Shown piece by piece: positions 41,704 through 53,809 of a stretch of DNA of 64,000 bases. The notes beneath the pieces are model-generated. The model saw only the letters and a program-made list of their open reading frames with translations. It ran no database searches and was not told the DNA's origin. Location of the stretch: the NCBI GenBank assembly GCA_019802505.1, contig JAFMOC010000030.1, forward strand, positions 2,290,977-2,354,976, in the 5' to 3' direction. This DNA comes from Corydoras sp. C115 (taxonomy: Eukaryota > Chordata > Actinopteri > Siluriformes > Callichthyidae). A program made the position numbers and the translations under genes. Numbering within the stretch: position 1 is the stretch's first letter; every line of letters starts with the position of its first letter.

Positions 41704-43124
41704 TTGAGGTCATGTTGGTGACCCAGCAGCATCCTCTTAACCACGAGCGGTTGGATCTTTTTCTTTTGTAATGCTGATGAGATGGCGCTATGTCAGTGTT
41801 CTGGAGCTGAAGCGGGTTCGCAGCGGGTGTGTGAGGATTAAAGGCCAGCGTCCTGAAACCGTGCATAATAAAGCGGTTAGCATTGCATATGCCAGCCTCC
41901 CGACTTCAAAGCCCTCCATCCTGATCTGCATTTTGATCTCTTATCTCCAGCTCATCTGGGAGTGCGATGGGAGAGGAAAGGACAAAGAGAGAACGAAGGC
42001 TGAGGAGGAAACGCGAGACGGATTTTCTCTCATCTCACCCCCATTTTCGATTCGCCGCCGCCGCCGCTGTTGCGAAGCCCACAGCACAATCTTAGCTCGA
42101 GCTTAACAGTCAATATGACACCACTGTGTCACGACTCACCTCCGAGAATAAAAACAATCAAATCAGAACGGAGGCGCGCTGGAAAGTCTTCCCGCATCCT
42201 TTACACATCAGGGGCGGTGTTACCAAGGCAACCCCGCTTCAAACGGCAACTTTAAACGCAGCGTCTTCCCATCAATTAAACTCCATTTACAGCTCGTCAC
42301 AGCGCACGCGGAACAGGCCGGGACCCCGAATCACAGTCTGCAGCACGACAATCACCGCCGATGAACAGTCATCGCCGTTCTCGTTTGTAATCGCACGGTG
42401 ACGATGCGTCGCCGCTGATTTTTGGAGGTTTTAAAAAAGCAGACCTTCGGAGGCGTGGGTTTTTAATAGAGGGCGTAATGATGTGTTTCGGTGCAATCCA
42501 CGACCATCGGCAGACTCAGCTTCTCATTAGCACTATAATTTGTCATCATATTGAAAGACGACTCACCCTGATCCAATACCACCTCCTCCTCCCTCTTCGG
42601 CTGCTTGAGAGCAGAGTCTGCGTCTTTGAAAACGAGAAGAGAGAGAGAGAGAGAGCATCAAACGAGCCAAAAATGAGTCTGCCTTCACACCTAATAAAAA
42701 TCAGAGGGGCAATGATTCACAGGTGACCGCAGCCCGGAGATTCAAATCTCATTTCACATGAATGGCCTTTGATGAGATTTGCATCAAACATGCATTTCCT
42801 GCAATCTGTTTTAGCAATCAACCCGTTTTACCTCAACCTGTCATGTTCCACTGACCTGACGTTCTCCCAGTGGGAACAATAGAGGAACAATATTTACTAC
42901 AGTTACACCTACACTACTGACAATCAACCACCAGCTAAATAAATCCATTTCAGGGATTCAAGGAGAATTTATTGTCTTTTACGTAACATGTAGAACATGA
43001 AATGTAAACGAAATTCCGTTAAAATCCCCAGTTTATCCCAAGTGGTAGAATTAAACACGTTTTCATTTAAATATAAAGTTTAAATATTATTTCTGAAAAA
43101 AACAAATATATATATATATATATT
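41704..43124. other. Repeat-poor, CpG-containing intron segment
   Basis: The longest SINE-free stretch of this intron. About 42030-42420 is GC-richer with many CpGs. At 42219-42232 'gttaccaaggcaac' matches the RFX X-box consensus. No exon recognised. Possible regulatory element; inference only. Confidence 0.4.
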
Positions 43125-43759
43125 CATTCATTCATTATCTCCCGCTTTATCCTCTATTAGGGTCGCGGGGGGTTCCTCATGCCCATCCAGGGGAGAACGT
43201 CTCGGGCGCTGGGTAGGACAGGGTGCCAATCCATCGCTGGACACACACTCACTCACACAGACACACTCTATATGGGGCAATTTGGAGAATTCAATTGACT
43301 TGATCCATGTTTTTGGACTGTGGGAGGAAACCGGAGAACCCGGAGGAAACCCACGCAGACACGGGGAGAACATGGAAACTTCACCCAGATGGGGATTCGA
43401 ACCGGGAATCCATAGCGCTGAGAGGCAAACATGCTAACCACTAAGCCACCATGCCGCCATATATATATATTTATCTTCCACTTTATCCTCTATTAGGGTC
43501 GCGGGGGGGGGGTTCACCATACCCAAACAAGGGAGAACGTTTCGGGCGCTGGGCAGATACACCCAGGACAGGACGCCAATCTATCACTGGGCACACACTC
43601 ACTCACACAGACACACTCCATATGGGGCAATTTGGAGAATTCAATTGACTTGATCCATGTTTTTGGACTGTGGGAGGAAACCGGAGAACCCAGAGGAAAC
43701 CCACACAGACACGGGGAGAACATGGAAACTCCACCCAGATGGGGATTCCGAGCGGAATC
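43125..43759 (-). repeat. Two V-SINEs in an (AT)n tract
   Basis: 43125-43458 is full length with (AT)n on both sides; 43470-43759 lacks its head. Confidence 0.92.
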
Positions 43760-43844
43760 TCACAGTATATACATTTTTTATTGTAATAAATGAATAAATT
43801 GATAGATTTATTGATGAATATATAAATTTTTTCTGACCCACTTC

Positions 43845-44010
43845 TACTGATGAGGGTCACCAAGGTTGCTGGACTTAATCCATAACATTAAAAGCAGGGA
43901 AAGCAGCTTCCCAGTTCATCGCAGGGTAGATGGAGAGTCAAATAAACTCACATACACTTGCATGAGGTTTCAAAAGGTTAGCCATGCAGACACGGGAAAA
44001 AGAACTGACC
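43845..44010 (-). repeat. Old V-SINE-like fragment
   Basis: 'agttcatcgcagggtagatg' and 'ccatgcagacacgggaaaaa' resemble generic fish V-SINE bodies. Low similarity. Confidence 0.4.
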
Positions 44011-44255
44011 CCGTTCACTGCTGTTCAATAAGATAAACTGTAGTATAAATCTAATACCTCTGTTCCATTCACTATTACATAAACACAACAAAACCAACAT
44101 TTATGAATCTGAATATATACACAGTAAAAATAGTGTTGATACAGTATCAGTCTCAGATAATTGGGGTTGGTACCACTGATGTTTGGGTGTTCTGTGTTCT
44201 TATAGTCAGCAGTGTTGTTATCCTGATGCATGCTGTCTGAGAGTCCACTGTGCAT

Positions 44256-44630
44256 CATTGAAAACACTCTGACTCGTTTAAGGTTATTGTTTTAGTTTTT
44301 AGAATGAGGTGGAGTATCAGGGAGCTGACGTTTTTAAAAGGTGTGGGCTTTGTGAGCATTTAATCGTCAGCTGTATGATCGATGCATCGATTCAAATCGA
44401 TTTATATTTACAGCCCTATTAAAACCTTATAAATAAAAATCAATGATACATTATTGAAAACATTCGCTGACTCGTTTATCGTTATTGTTTTAGTTTTTAG
44501 AATGAGGTGGAGTATCAGGGAACTGACGTTTTTAAAAGGTGTGGGCTTTGTGAGCATTTAATCGTCAGCTGTATGATCGATACATCGATTCAAATCGATT
44601 TATATTTACAGCCTATTAAAAAAAACCTTG
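44256..44630. repeat. 196-bp tandem duplication next to a PAM exon
   Basis: Two units (44256-44452, 44453-44630) share 'tagtttttagaatgaggtgg', 'gtgtgggctttgtgagcatt' and 'gattcaaatcgatttatatt'. It lies 78 bp downstream (in pam sense) of the donor at 44707. Confidence 0.9.
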
Positions 44631-44707
44631 TTTCATTTCACATCTTGCACTTAACGTAGAGAAGAAGCTTGTAATCTGTAAAACTAAAGTGTAACAGAGA
44701 ACAGTAC

Positions 44708-44898
44708 CTTGAGAGGAGCCGTGCATCATGGACATCATGTGATCTGGACTGACAGGAATGGGAACGTTGGCTTCTTGAGGGATGTTTCTGAACAGGGCGC
44801 TGCTCCCGTGCTCTATGCAGTCCATGTAAGGCATTGCATGTTTGCTGTCCATGTAGTACATGATGTAGAAATTACACATCTCATCACTAGACGTGCCG
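44708..44898 (-). CDS. pam: PAM exon: end of PHM domain
   Basis: 191-bp exon, acceptor cgtttctag, donor TCAAG/gtactg. Reads GTSSDEMCNFYIMYYMDSKH, then MDCIEHGSSALFRNIPQEAN and VPIPVSPD. The Met of DEMC corresponds to copper ligand Met314 of rat PHM. The Cys of EMC and of MDC match Cys315 and Cys334, partners of Cys293 and Cys227 on upstream exons. The exon ends in phase 1 after HGSSQ, so the mammalian segment up to VLDQG is shorter here. It can splice in frame to exon A or directly to the exon at 16456. Confidence 0.97.
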
Positions 44899-45262
44899 CT
44901 AGAAACGAGAGGACACATGGTTCAGTGTCGGAATGATTCGGAATTAAGCAGAGTGTAAAATAAAACCGGCTCTGACTGTCGCACATCACTTTCATCATTC
45001 AGCACACCCTCCTAATCAGCAGGACCTGTAGACGAGCCGGTTTAAGAGTGCGAGAAGATCTAATTACATACACTCACCTTTGCTTTTCCATACTTTCTAT
45101 GAATTTATTTATTTGTTTTAGTTTATGTTATGGTTCAGTTACAGCATCAAGAGACAATAAGAAATGTCAAAAGACATCAAAGAAATACTACATACTACTA
45201 CATACATACACACATTTTATATATATATACATACACACATATTTACAGTATGCGTGTGTGTG

Positions 45263-45350
<88 letters not shown>

Positions 45351-45363
45351 TATATACATATAC
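44899..45363. other. Intron with long (AT)n at about 45200-45360
   Basis: Simple repeats only; TA dinucleotides over about 90 bp. Confidence 0.6.
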
Positions 45364-46050
45364 GGCGGCACGGTGGTTTAGTGTTTAGCATGTTCTCCTC
45401 TCAGCACTAGGGATTCCCGGTTCGAATCCCAATCTGGATGGACTTTCCATGTTCTCCCCGTGTCTGCGGGGGTTTCCTCCGTGTTCTCTGGTTTCCTCCC
45501 ACAGTCCAAAAACATGGACCAAGTCAATTGAATTCTCCAAATTGCCCCATATAGAGTGTGTGTGTGTGAGTGAGTGTGTGTACAGTGATATATTGGCGCC
45601 CTGTCCTGGGTCTATCGCCCAGCGCCCGAAACGTTCTCCCCTGGATGGGCATGGGGAACCTCCCCACGACCCTAATAGAGGATAAAGCGGGAGATAACGA
45701 ATGAATGAATGAATGAATATATATATACGGCACGGTGCCTTAGTGGTTAACATGTTCTCCTCTCAGCACTAGGGATTCCCGGTTTTAATCCCAATGTGGG
45801 TGGAGTTTCCATGTTCTCCCCGTGTCTGCGTGGGTTTCCTCCGGGTTCTCTGGTTTCATCCCACAGTCCAAGAATATGGATCAAGATCAATTGAGTTCTC
45901 CAAATTGCCCCATATAGAGTGTGTGTGTGTGTGTGTTGGCATCCTGTCCTGGGTGTATCTGCCCAGCGCCTGGAATGTTCTCCCCTGGATGGGCATGGGG
46001 AACCCCCCAGCAACCCTAGTAGAGGATAAAGTGGAGGATAATGGATGAAT
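45364..46050 (+). repeat. Two V-SINEs
   Basis: 45364-45718 and 45728-46050. Between them lies only a short (AT)n. The second is followed by 'aatgtctccgttagttacat', a flank repeated after the V-SINE at 62812. Confidence 0.92.
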
Positions 46051-46504
46051 AAAATAATGTCTCCGTTAGTTACATGAAGTTTAATTATATATATATATAT
46101 ATATATTTGACATTTCTTACTTACTGTCTTTTTGCTGCTGTAACTAAACCAATGAAATCTTGTCCAATTAATTAGAGTACAACACAAAATACACTTTATT
46201 CCAGATATATGATACATGATGCTGGCAATATTTTGTTGTTGGACTGTGAGGCTCCTTACTTACAAAATATTAATATTTTAAACAGGAGAAGCTGACTGAT
46301 TCTTACAAACTGCTAACTGTAATTAAAGCAAAATCTGGCTCCACAAAAGATTCATTTGATAGACATGTGGGTTCTTCAACCTTTTCACTCTGAGCTTTGA
46401 AGTTTCATTAAGGATAAGTGTCTTCGTATATTAATGTGTTTGCTTTGATCATTATAAGCTGAATTTTGCACGTTTAATAGATATATACATACATATAAAG
46501 AATA

Positions 46505-46849
46505 TGGGCGGCATGGTGGCTTAGTGGTTAGCACGTTCGCCTCTCAGCGCTAGGGATTCCCGGTTTGAATCCCCATCTGGGTGGAGTTTCCATGTTCTCC
46601 CCGTGGGTTTCCTCCGGGTTCTCCGGTTTCCTCCCACAATCCAAAAACATGGATCAAGTTAATTGAGTTCTCTAAATTGCCCCATACAGAGTGTGTTTGA
46701 GTGTGTGAGTGTGTACCCAGCGATGGATTGGCGCCCTGTCCTGGGTGTATCTGCCCAGCGCCCGAAACGTTCTCCCCTGGATGGGCATGGGGAACCCCAC
46801 CGCGACCCTAATAGAGGATAAAGCGGGAGATAATGAATGAATGAATGAA
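46505..46849 (+). repeat. V-SINE with 11-bp target duplication
   Basis: Flanked by 'ataaagaatat' (46495-46505 and 46851-46861). Confidence 0.95.
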
Positions 46850-46861
46850 TATAAAGAATAT

Positions 46862-47458
46862 TAATCTTTTAGAATCTGATTTATTTTGATGGTTAGGAAG
46901 CCGCGTCACAGACATCATGCAGAAGACATTGTTTTAAATATTGTAAGCAAAATGCAAACCTCTCGCAGAAGAAAGAAAAAAAAAAAAGCGATTTGGTTCG
47001 GAGCCCGGCTCTTGCAGAATGACGTGTGGTTTTGGTGCCTGTGTGCGTTTGGATGGTCATTTCCCTAGAGATGGGTTATATGGATCTGTGAGACCACCAC
47101 TCGACACTAATCTCCATGGCAACAGGAAAGGCGAGGCAGACGGTGAACACACAAACACACCCTTTACACACATGCAGTCCGACGCGAATGAGAGAGAATC
47201 ATGAAAAATGCATGTTTCCCTGGAGATGACTTTTCCTGTGCTTGAGGCTTCTTCAAACAGAAAATGGCCAACGCCGAAAAGAACAGAGCGGAGCGCACAC
47301 AAAGTAACCACGGAGGGGACGCGCGTCGGCAAAGAGCCACACTGTGTTAAGCAGCGAGCAGCACTAATGACCTCCTGTCACACACTTGGCTAATCTCAAA
47401 TATAAAGGGAACAGAAGTAAGCGAGACAATTCACACACTCTAATCAGTGAAAGTACTC

Positions 47459-47509
<51 letters not shown>

Positions 47510-47617
47510 GTTATTCTGTACTGATAAACCCATAAAACCCTCAGTGTACCCATTATTAAATAACACACTCAAAATGTGGGTTGATATTTATGTTTAAAAT
47601 AACAGTGTTTAAAATAG
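46862..47617. other. Intron; (AC)n at 47463-47508
   Basis: Repeat-poor apart from the CA microsatellite. Confidence 0.5.
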
Positions 47618-48416
47618 GAGGGCTTAGTGGTTGGCATGTTCTCCTCTCAGCGCTAGGGATTCCCGGTTCGAATCTGGATGTTCTCCCCGTGTCTGCATGG
47701 GTTTCCTCCGGGTTCTCCGGTTTCCTCCCACAGTCCAAAAACCTGCATCTCCAAATTGCCCCATATAGAGTGTATGTGTGAGTGAGTGTGTGTCCAGTGA
47801 TAGATTGGCGTCCTGTCCTGGGTCTATCTGCCCAGCGCCCGAGACGTTCTCCTCTGGATGGGCATGGGGAACTCCCCCGCCACAAACAGGGATCAAGTTC
47901 AATTGAATTCTCCAAATTGCCCCATATAGAATGTGTTTGTGTGAGTGAGTGTGTGTCCAGCGATAGATTGGCGCCATGTTCTGGGTGTATCTGCCCAGCG
48001 CCCGAAACGTTCTCCCCTGGATGGACATGGGGAACCCCACCGCGACCCTAATAGAGGATAAAGCGGGAGATAATTGATGGATAGATGGAAATTACAGGGA
48101 AGGTGCAAAACGGTGGTTTAGTGTTTAGCATGTTCTCCTCTCAGCACTACGGATTCCCAGTTTGAATCCCCATCTGGGTGGAGTTTCCATGTTCACCCCA
48201 TGTCCGCGTGGGTTTCCTCCGGGTTCTCCGGTTTCCTCCCACAGTCCAAAAACATGGATCAAGTCAATTGAATTCTCCAAATTGCCCCATATAGAGAGTG
48301 TCTATGTGAGTGAGTGTGTGCCCGAAACGTTCTCCCCTGGATGGGCATGGAGAACCCCCCCCCCCCCCCCCCCCCCGACCCTAATAGAGGATAAAGCGGA
48401 TGATAATGGACGGATG
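47618..48416 (+). repeat. Three V-SINEs, second headless
   Basis: 47618-47880 (3' tail missing), 47882-48086 (starts at 'gggatcaagttcaattg'), linker B 'gaaattacagggaaggtgca', then 48108-48416 with a C run at 48353-48376. Confidence 0.9.
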
Positions 48417-48448
48417 TTTTAAATATTATTTGTTTTATTATGATGATA

Positions 48449-48813
48449 CTCCATCTATTATCTTCCGCTTTATCCTCTATTATCCTCTATTAGGGTCACG
48501 AGGGGGGGGGGGGGGCGTTCCCCATGCCCATTCAGGGGAGAACGTTTTGGGCGCTGGGCAGATACACCCAGTACAGGGCGCCAATCTATCACTGGGCACA
48601 CACTCACTCACACAGACACACTCTATATGGGGCAATTTGGAGAACTCAATTGTCTTGATCCATGTTTTTGGACTGTGGGAGGAAACCGGAGAACCCGGAG
48701 GAAACCCACATGGACACGGGGAGAACATGGAAACTCCACCTAGATTGAGATTCGTACCGGGAATCCCTAGCGCTGAGAGGAGAACATGCTAACCACTAAA
48801 CCACCGTGCCGCC
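48449..48813 (-). repeat. V-SINE
   Basis: Full length with a small duplication 'tatcctctat' in the tail region. Confidence 0.93.
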
Positions 48814-49360
48814 TTCAATTTTGAATTGAATTTTTTATTTTAATCTAATTAACATCTGTTGGAGATTTAGATATTTTGTAGGTCAGCAGAGAAGGCCTTG
48901 AATGCGCACCACTGCAAAGACCACAAACCAGTCCTCCACCCCTCATCACACATTTATATGGAGCACAAATTCTATCTTAAAGATGTTATTAAATGATCAT
49001 AAATGCCCCTGAAACATGTTGTGTTGACGCAGTGAATTTTCTACCATTAACGTGGCTCAGTGTTTCTGATCATTTCAGGACGTTTTGTGTGTTAAGCCTC
49101 AATCAAAGCAGCAAATCCCTCTATTGTCTGTGTTTAACTAAAGCTTTAATGTTTCTTCAGCCGTTTTCTAATCACATTAACGTCTTTTTATTTGATACTT
49201 AGGCAGAAATCCCGTCTGCTTTGTTCTATGAGCTGGTGCATGTTCCAAACAAAGCTGACTTGCTTCACAATGTTTGGTTTATTCGGGAGGTTGACATCGA
49301 GACAGCATCACTGGACATCTCCCGACAGGAATGTCACAGACAACACAGACATGGGGCAAT
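48814..49360. other. Intron, no recognised feature
   Basis: Unique-looking. Confidence 0.45.
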
Positions 49361-50089
49361 TTATCCATCCATCCATCCATCCATTATCTTCTGCTTTATC
49401 CTCTATTAGGGTCGTGGGGGGGTTCCCCATGCCCATTCAGGGGAGAACGTTTCGGGCGCTGGGCAGATACACCCAGGACAGGGCGCCAATCCATCACTGG
49501 GCACACACTCACTCACACAGACACTCTCTATATGGGGCAATTTGGAGAATTCAATTGACTTGATCCATGTTTTTGGACTGTGGGAGGAAACCGGAGAACC
49601 TGGAGGAAACCCACGCGGACACAGGGAGAACATGGAAACTTCACCCAGATGGGGATTCGAACTGGGAATTCCTAGTGCTGAGAGGAGAACATGCTAAACA
49701 CTAAGCCACCGTTTTGCACCTTCCCTGTAATTTCCATCCATCCATTATCTTCAGCTTTATCCTCTACTAGGGTCGAGTGGAGGGGGGGGGGTTCTCCATG
49801 CACATCCAGGGGAGAACGTTTCAGGCGCTGGGCAGATACACCCAGGACAGGACGCCAATCTATCACTGAACACACACTCACTCACACAAACACACTCTAT
49901 ATGGGGCAATTTGGAGAATTCTATTGACCTTGATCCATGTTTTTGGACTGTGGGAGGAAACCGGAGAACCCGGAGGAAACCCACGCGGACACGGGGAGAA
50001 CATGGAAACTCCACCGAGATTGGGATTCGAACCGGGAATCCCTATTGCTGAGAGGAGAACATACTAATCACTAAACCACTGTGCCGACT
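49361..50089 (-). repeat. V-SINE dimer with linker B
   Basis: 49361-49711 and 49735-50089, linker 'ttgcaccttccctgtaattt'. Confidence 0.92.
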
Positions 50090-50153
50090 GGGGCAAAACC
50101 CTGCTGAAAATCCCACCCGGGTGGAGGCACTAACCACTGCAGATGAAACTTAC

Positions 50154-50257
50154 CCAATCGTTGTCTTAGTGGTCTTCCCCTCTCCTGTGAAAACGCAGCG
50201 GGCAGCCAGTGTGTCACCATATTTCACATCAATGGCATTGCTAACAGGATAGAACGC
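50154..50257 (-). CDS. pam: PAM exon: PHM domain C-terminal half
   Basis: 104-bp exon, acceptor ttgttctag, donor GATTGG/gtaagt. Reads AFYPVSNAIDVKYGDTLAAR then CVFTGEGKTTKTTIG. RCVFTGEG is conserved, and its Cys is the partner (rat Cys293) of the EMC cysteine in the next exon. Phase 0 in, phase 2 out, fitting both neighbours. Confidence 0.97.
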
Positions 50258-50411
50258 CTAGAACAAACACAACACTGCTTACACCGCAGAACAGCACCGC
50301 TGCAGAACATCATGATTACAAACACAGACATTTCTAAAAAAAACTCCCGCTTAAATGTGATTATGTTGAAATTCTAAAACTCAGAAAGGAAACAAGAACA
50401 AATGATTAATA

Positions 50412-51072
50412 ACCATCCATCCATTATCTTCTGCTTTATCCTCTATTGGGGTCGCGAGGGGGTTCCCCATGCCCATCCAGGGGAGAACGTTTCGGGCGTT
50501 GGGCAGATAGACCCAGCACAGGACACCAATCTATCACTGAACACACTCACTCACACAGACACACTCTATATGGGGCAATCTGGAGAACTCAATTAACTTG
50601 ATCCATGTTTTTGGACTGTGGGAGGAAACCGGAGAACCCGGAGGACACCCCTGTGGACACGGGGAGAACATGGAAACTCCACCCAGATTGGGATTCGAAC
50701 CGGGAATCCCTAGTGCTGAGAGTAGAACATGCTAACCACTAAACCACCGTGTTGCACCTTCCCTTTAGCTTCCATCCATCCATTATCATCAGCTTTATCC
50801 TCTACCAGGGTCGCTGGGGAGGGGGGGGTTCTCCATGCCCATCCAGGGGAGAACGTTTGGGGCACTGGGCAGATACACCCAGGACAGGACGCCAATCTAT
50901 CACTGGGAATACACTCACAGAGACACACACTCGATATGGGGCAGATTGGAGAATTCAATTGACCTTGATTCATGTTTTTGGAGAACATGGAAACTCCACC
51001 CAGATTGGGATTGGAACCGGGAATCCCTAGAGCTGATAGGAGAACATGCTAACCACTAAACCACGTGCCGCC
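50412..51072 (-). repeat. V-SINE dimer with linker B, second copy deleted
   Basis: 50412-50751 and 50772-51072, linker 'ttgcaccttccctttagctt'. The second has the 'tttttggagaacatgg' deletion. Confidence 0.92.
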
Positions 51073-51085
51073 ATATGGTTAATAT

Positions 51086-51433
51086 TCATTCGTTCATTAT
51101 CTCCTGCTTTATCCTCTATTAGGGTCGCGGTGGGGTTCCCCATGCCCATCCAGGGGAGAACGTCTCGGGTGCTGGGCAGATACACCCAGGACAGGTGCCA
51201 ATCCATCGCTGGGCACACACTCACTCACACAGACACACTCTATATGGGGCAATTTGGAGAATTCAATTGACTTGATTCATGTTTTTGGACTGTGGGAGGA
51301 AACCGGAGAACCAGGAGGAAACCCACACGGACACAGGGAGAACATTGAAACTCCACCCAGATGGGGATTCCAACCGGGAATCCCTAGTGCTGAGAGGAGA
51401 ACATGCTAACCACTAAGCCACAGTGCCGCCCCC
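51086..51433 (-). repeat. V-SINE
   Basis: Full length; joined to the previous copy by 'atatggttaatattcatt', as at 32713-32727. Confidence 0.93.
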
Positions 51434-51434
51434 T

Positions 51435-51582
51435 ATGGTTAATATTAAATATCTAATTAACATATTTAATAACCTAGATAGATAAGACTAAAAACGCAAG
51501 AAACAAACAGCTGTATGTTATTTACTTATAAAAACATAACTAATGAATATGGTTTCTGTGAAAAGTGGTAAACTAACAGAAC
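51435..51582 (+). repeat. 150-bp segment shared with 38131-38280
   Basis: See partner entry. Confidence 0.75.
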
Positions 51583-51934
51583 ACTGGATTTGACGCAGGG
51601 TGCCAAAACTTTTGCAGTGGATGCTGTATAAACATTGTCAAAGCAAATATGTAATAAATCGATGTATTATGCGATGATGAAACACCACAGAGAGCTTAAG
51701 GCAATTTCATGGTTGAGGTAAGATTAATTTGGAGACTTTGTGAATGAAATTCATTTCATATCTGAGTTCCACAAAGTTCCTTTAAAACGGAACAGCAGGA
51801 GTGAAGGGACCACAGGGTGCAGACGTTCTGCAGTACAGATGAACCTCACCTGCTGTTTGTTTAACACGAACTGAAGCACCAACAGTCCGGTTTACAGTTT
51901 TGAACCTTAACCAATAATCCTGCACTGACTGTTT

Positions 51935-52063
51935 CATCATCTTCATCATCATCATCATCATCTTCATCTTCATCATCTTCATCTTCATCATATCATCATC
52001 ATCATCATCATCATATCTTCATCATATCTTCATCATCATCATCATCTTCTTCTTCATCATATC

Positions 52064-52098
<35 letters not shown>

Positions 52099-52264
52099 AT
52101 ATCATCATCTCATCATCATCATCATCATCATCATCTTCATCATTATCATCATCATCTTCATCATCATCATCATCATCATCATCATCTTCATCATCATTAT
52201 CATCATCATCTTCATCATCATCATCATCATCATCTTCATCATTATCATCATCATCATCATCATC

Positions 52265-52339
<75 letters not shown>

Positions 52340-52450
52340 TTCACCATCATCTTCATCATCATCTTCATCATCATCTTCATCATCATCATCATCTTCATCA
52401 TCATCATCATCATCTTCATCATCATCATTATCATCTTCATCATCATCATC

Positions 52451-52486
<36 letters not shown>

Positions 52487-52504
52487 TTCATCATCATCAT
52501 CATC
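51935..52504. repeat. (ATC)n / (TCATCATCTTCA)n microsatellite
   Basis: About 570 bp. In pam sense it is GAT/GAA-rich and gives long meaningless open frames (Met/Lys or Asp/Glu only). Confidence 0.95.
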
Positions 52505-52550
52505 GCACTGCAGACTGAATGCACTGAATTACAGGCTTTAAATGTGAGAG

Positions 52551-52892
52551 GCGGCGACACGGTGGTTTAGTGGTTTAGCATGTTCTCCTCTCAGCTCTAG
52601 GGATTCCCGGTTGGAATCCCAATCTGGGTGGAGTTTCCATGTTCTCCCCGTGTCCGCGTGGGTTTCCTCCGGGTTCTCCGGTTTCCTCCCACAGTCCAAA
52701 ATCATGGATCAAGTTAATTGAATTCTCAAAATTGCCCCATATAGAGTGTGTCTGTGTGAGTGAGTGTGTGCCCAGCGATAGATTGGCACCCTGCCCAGCG
52801 CCCGAAACGTTCTCCCCTGGATGAGCATGGGGAACCCCCCCCCCCGACCGTAATAGAGGATAAAGCAGAAGATAATGGATGAATGAATGAAG
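52551..52892 (+). repeat. V-SINE with target duplication
   Basis: Flanked by 'tgtgagag' (52543-52550 and 52893-52900). Confidence 0.93.
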
Positions 52893-52900
52893 TGTGAGAG

Positions 52901-53297
52901 GCATGATGTCTTAGTGGTTAGCATGTTCTCTCAGCGCTGGGGACGCAGGTTCATATACCCAACCTGGGTGGAGTTTCCATGTTCTGTGTGTCTGTGTGGG
53001 TTTACTCCTGGTTTCTTCCCACAGTCCAAATACAAATATCCATACCATCTGCTTTATCCTCTACTAGGATCGTGGAGGTGGGGGGGGGGTTCCCCATGCC
53101 CATACAGAGGAGATGGTTTGGGGCGCTGGGCAGATACACCCAGGACAGGACGCCAATCTATCACTGGGCAAACACTCACTCACACACACACACTCTATAT
53201 GGGGCAATTTGGAGATACATGTACATCATCCATCCATTATCTTCAGCTTTATCCTCTATTAGGGTTGTGGGGGGGGGTTCCCCATGCCCATCCAGGT
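52901..53297. repeat. Composite of V-SINE pieces, inverted partner at 57280-57640
   Basis: Plus fragment 52901-53031 (head and V domain), minus piece 53032-53214 (3' half) and minus 3' piece 53227-53297. The same order appears inverted at 57640-57280, including the junctions 'ccaaatacaaatatcc' and 'gaagtgtgagaggca'. Confidence 0.85.
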
Positions 53298-53309
53298 AGC
53301 ATCATGGTA

Positions 53310-53430
53310 GCTACAGTGGACTCCAGTGAACCCCTAACCTTTAAATTAATTGCCCCACACTTTAACCACCGAGCTACCAAATATAGTACTTTATGTACTC
53401 AAAATTTATTTTTATTGATATGTATTAAAA
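53310..53430 (-). repeat. Segment shared with 59428-59540 (tRNA-like SINE piece)
   Basis: 'ctacagtggactccagtgaa', 'taaattaattgccccacact' and 'ttaaccaccgagctacca' recur at 59433-59495. The last motif is tRNA A-box-like on the minus strand. A diverged relative is at 63548-63600. Confidence 0.75.
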
Positions 53431-53778
53431 TTCATCCATTATCTTCCACTTTATCCTCTATTAGGGTCGTGGTGGGGTTCCCCATGCCCATCCAGGGGAG
53501 AACGTTTCGGGCGCTGGGCAGATACACCCAGAACAGGGCGCCAATCTATCGCTGGGCACACACTCACTCACACTGACAAACACACTCGACATGGGGCAAT
53601 TTGGAGAACTCAATTGACTTGATCCATGTTTTTGGACTGTGGGAGGAAACCGGAGAACCCGGAGGAAACCCACGCAGACAGGGTGAGAACATGGAAACTC
53701 CACCCAGATTGCAATTCGAACCGGGAATCCCTAGCGCTGAGAGGAGAACATGCTAAACCACTAAGCCAACGAGCCGCC
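53431..53778 (-). repeat. V-SINE
   Basis: Full length. Confidence 0.93.
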
Positions 53779-53809
53779 AGAATACAAATATGTAATAGAA
53801 ATATATAGC

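Noticed and set aside
41771..42726. Overlapping plus-strand open frames in the CpG-containing segment
   Set aside because: No recognisable domains, no splice framing consistent with pam (opposite strand), and lengths expected by chance in GC-richer DNA.
51935..52560. 151-residue Met/Lys protein on the minus strand
   Set aside because: A frame of the (ATC)n microsatellite; low complexity, no start context or homology.
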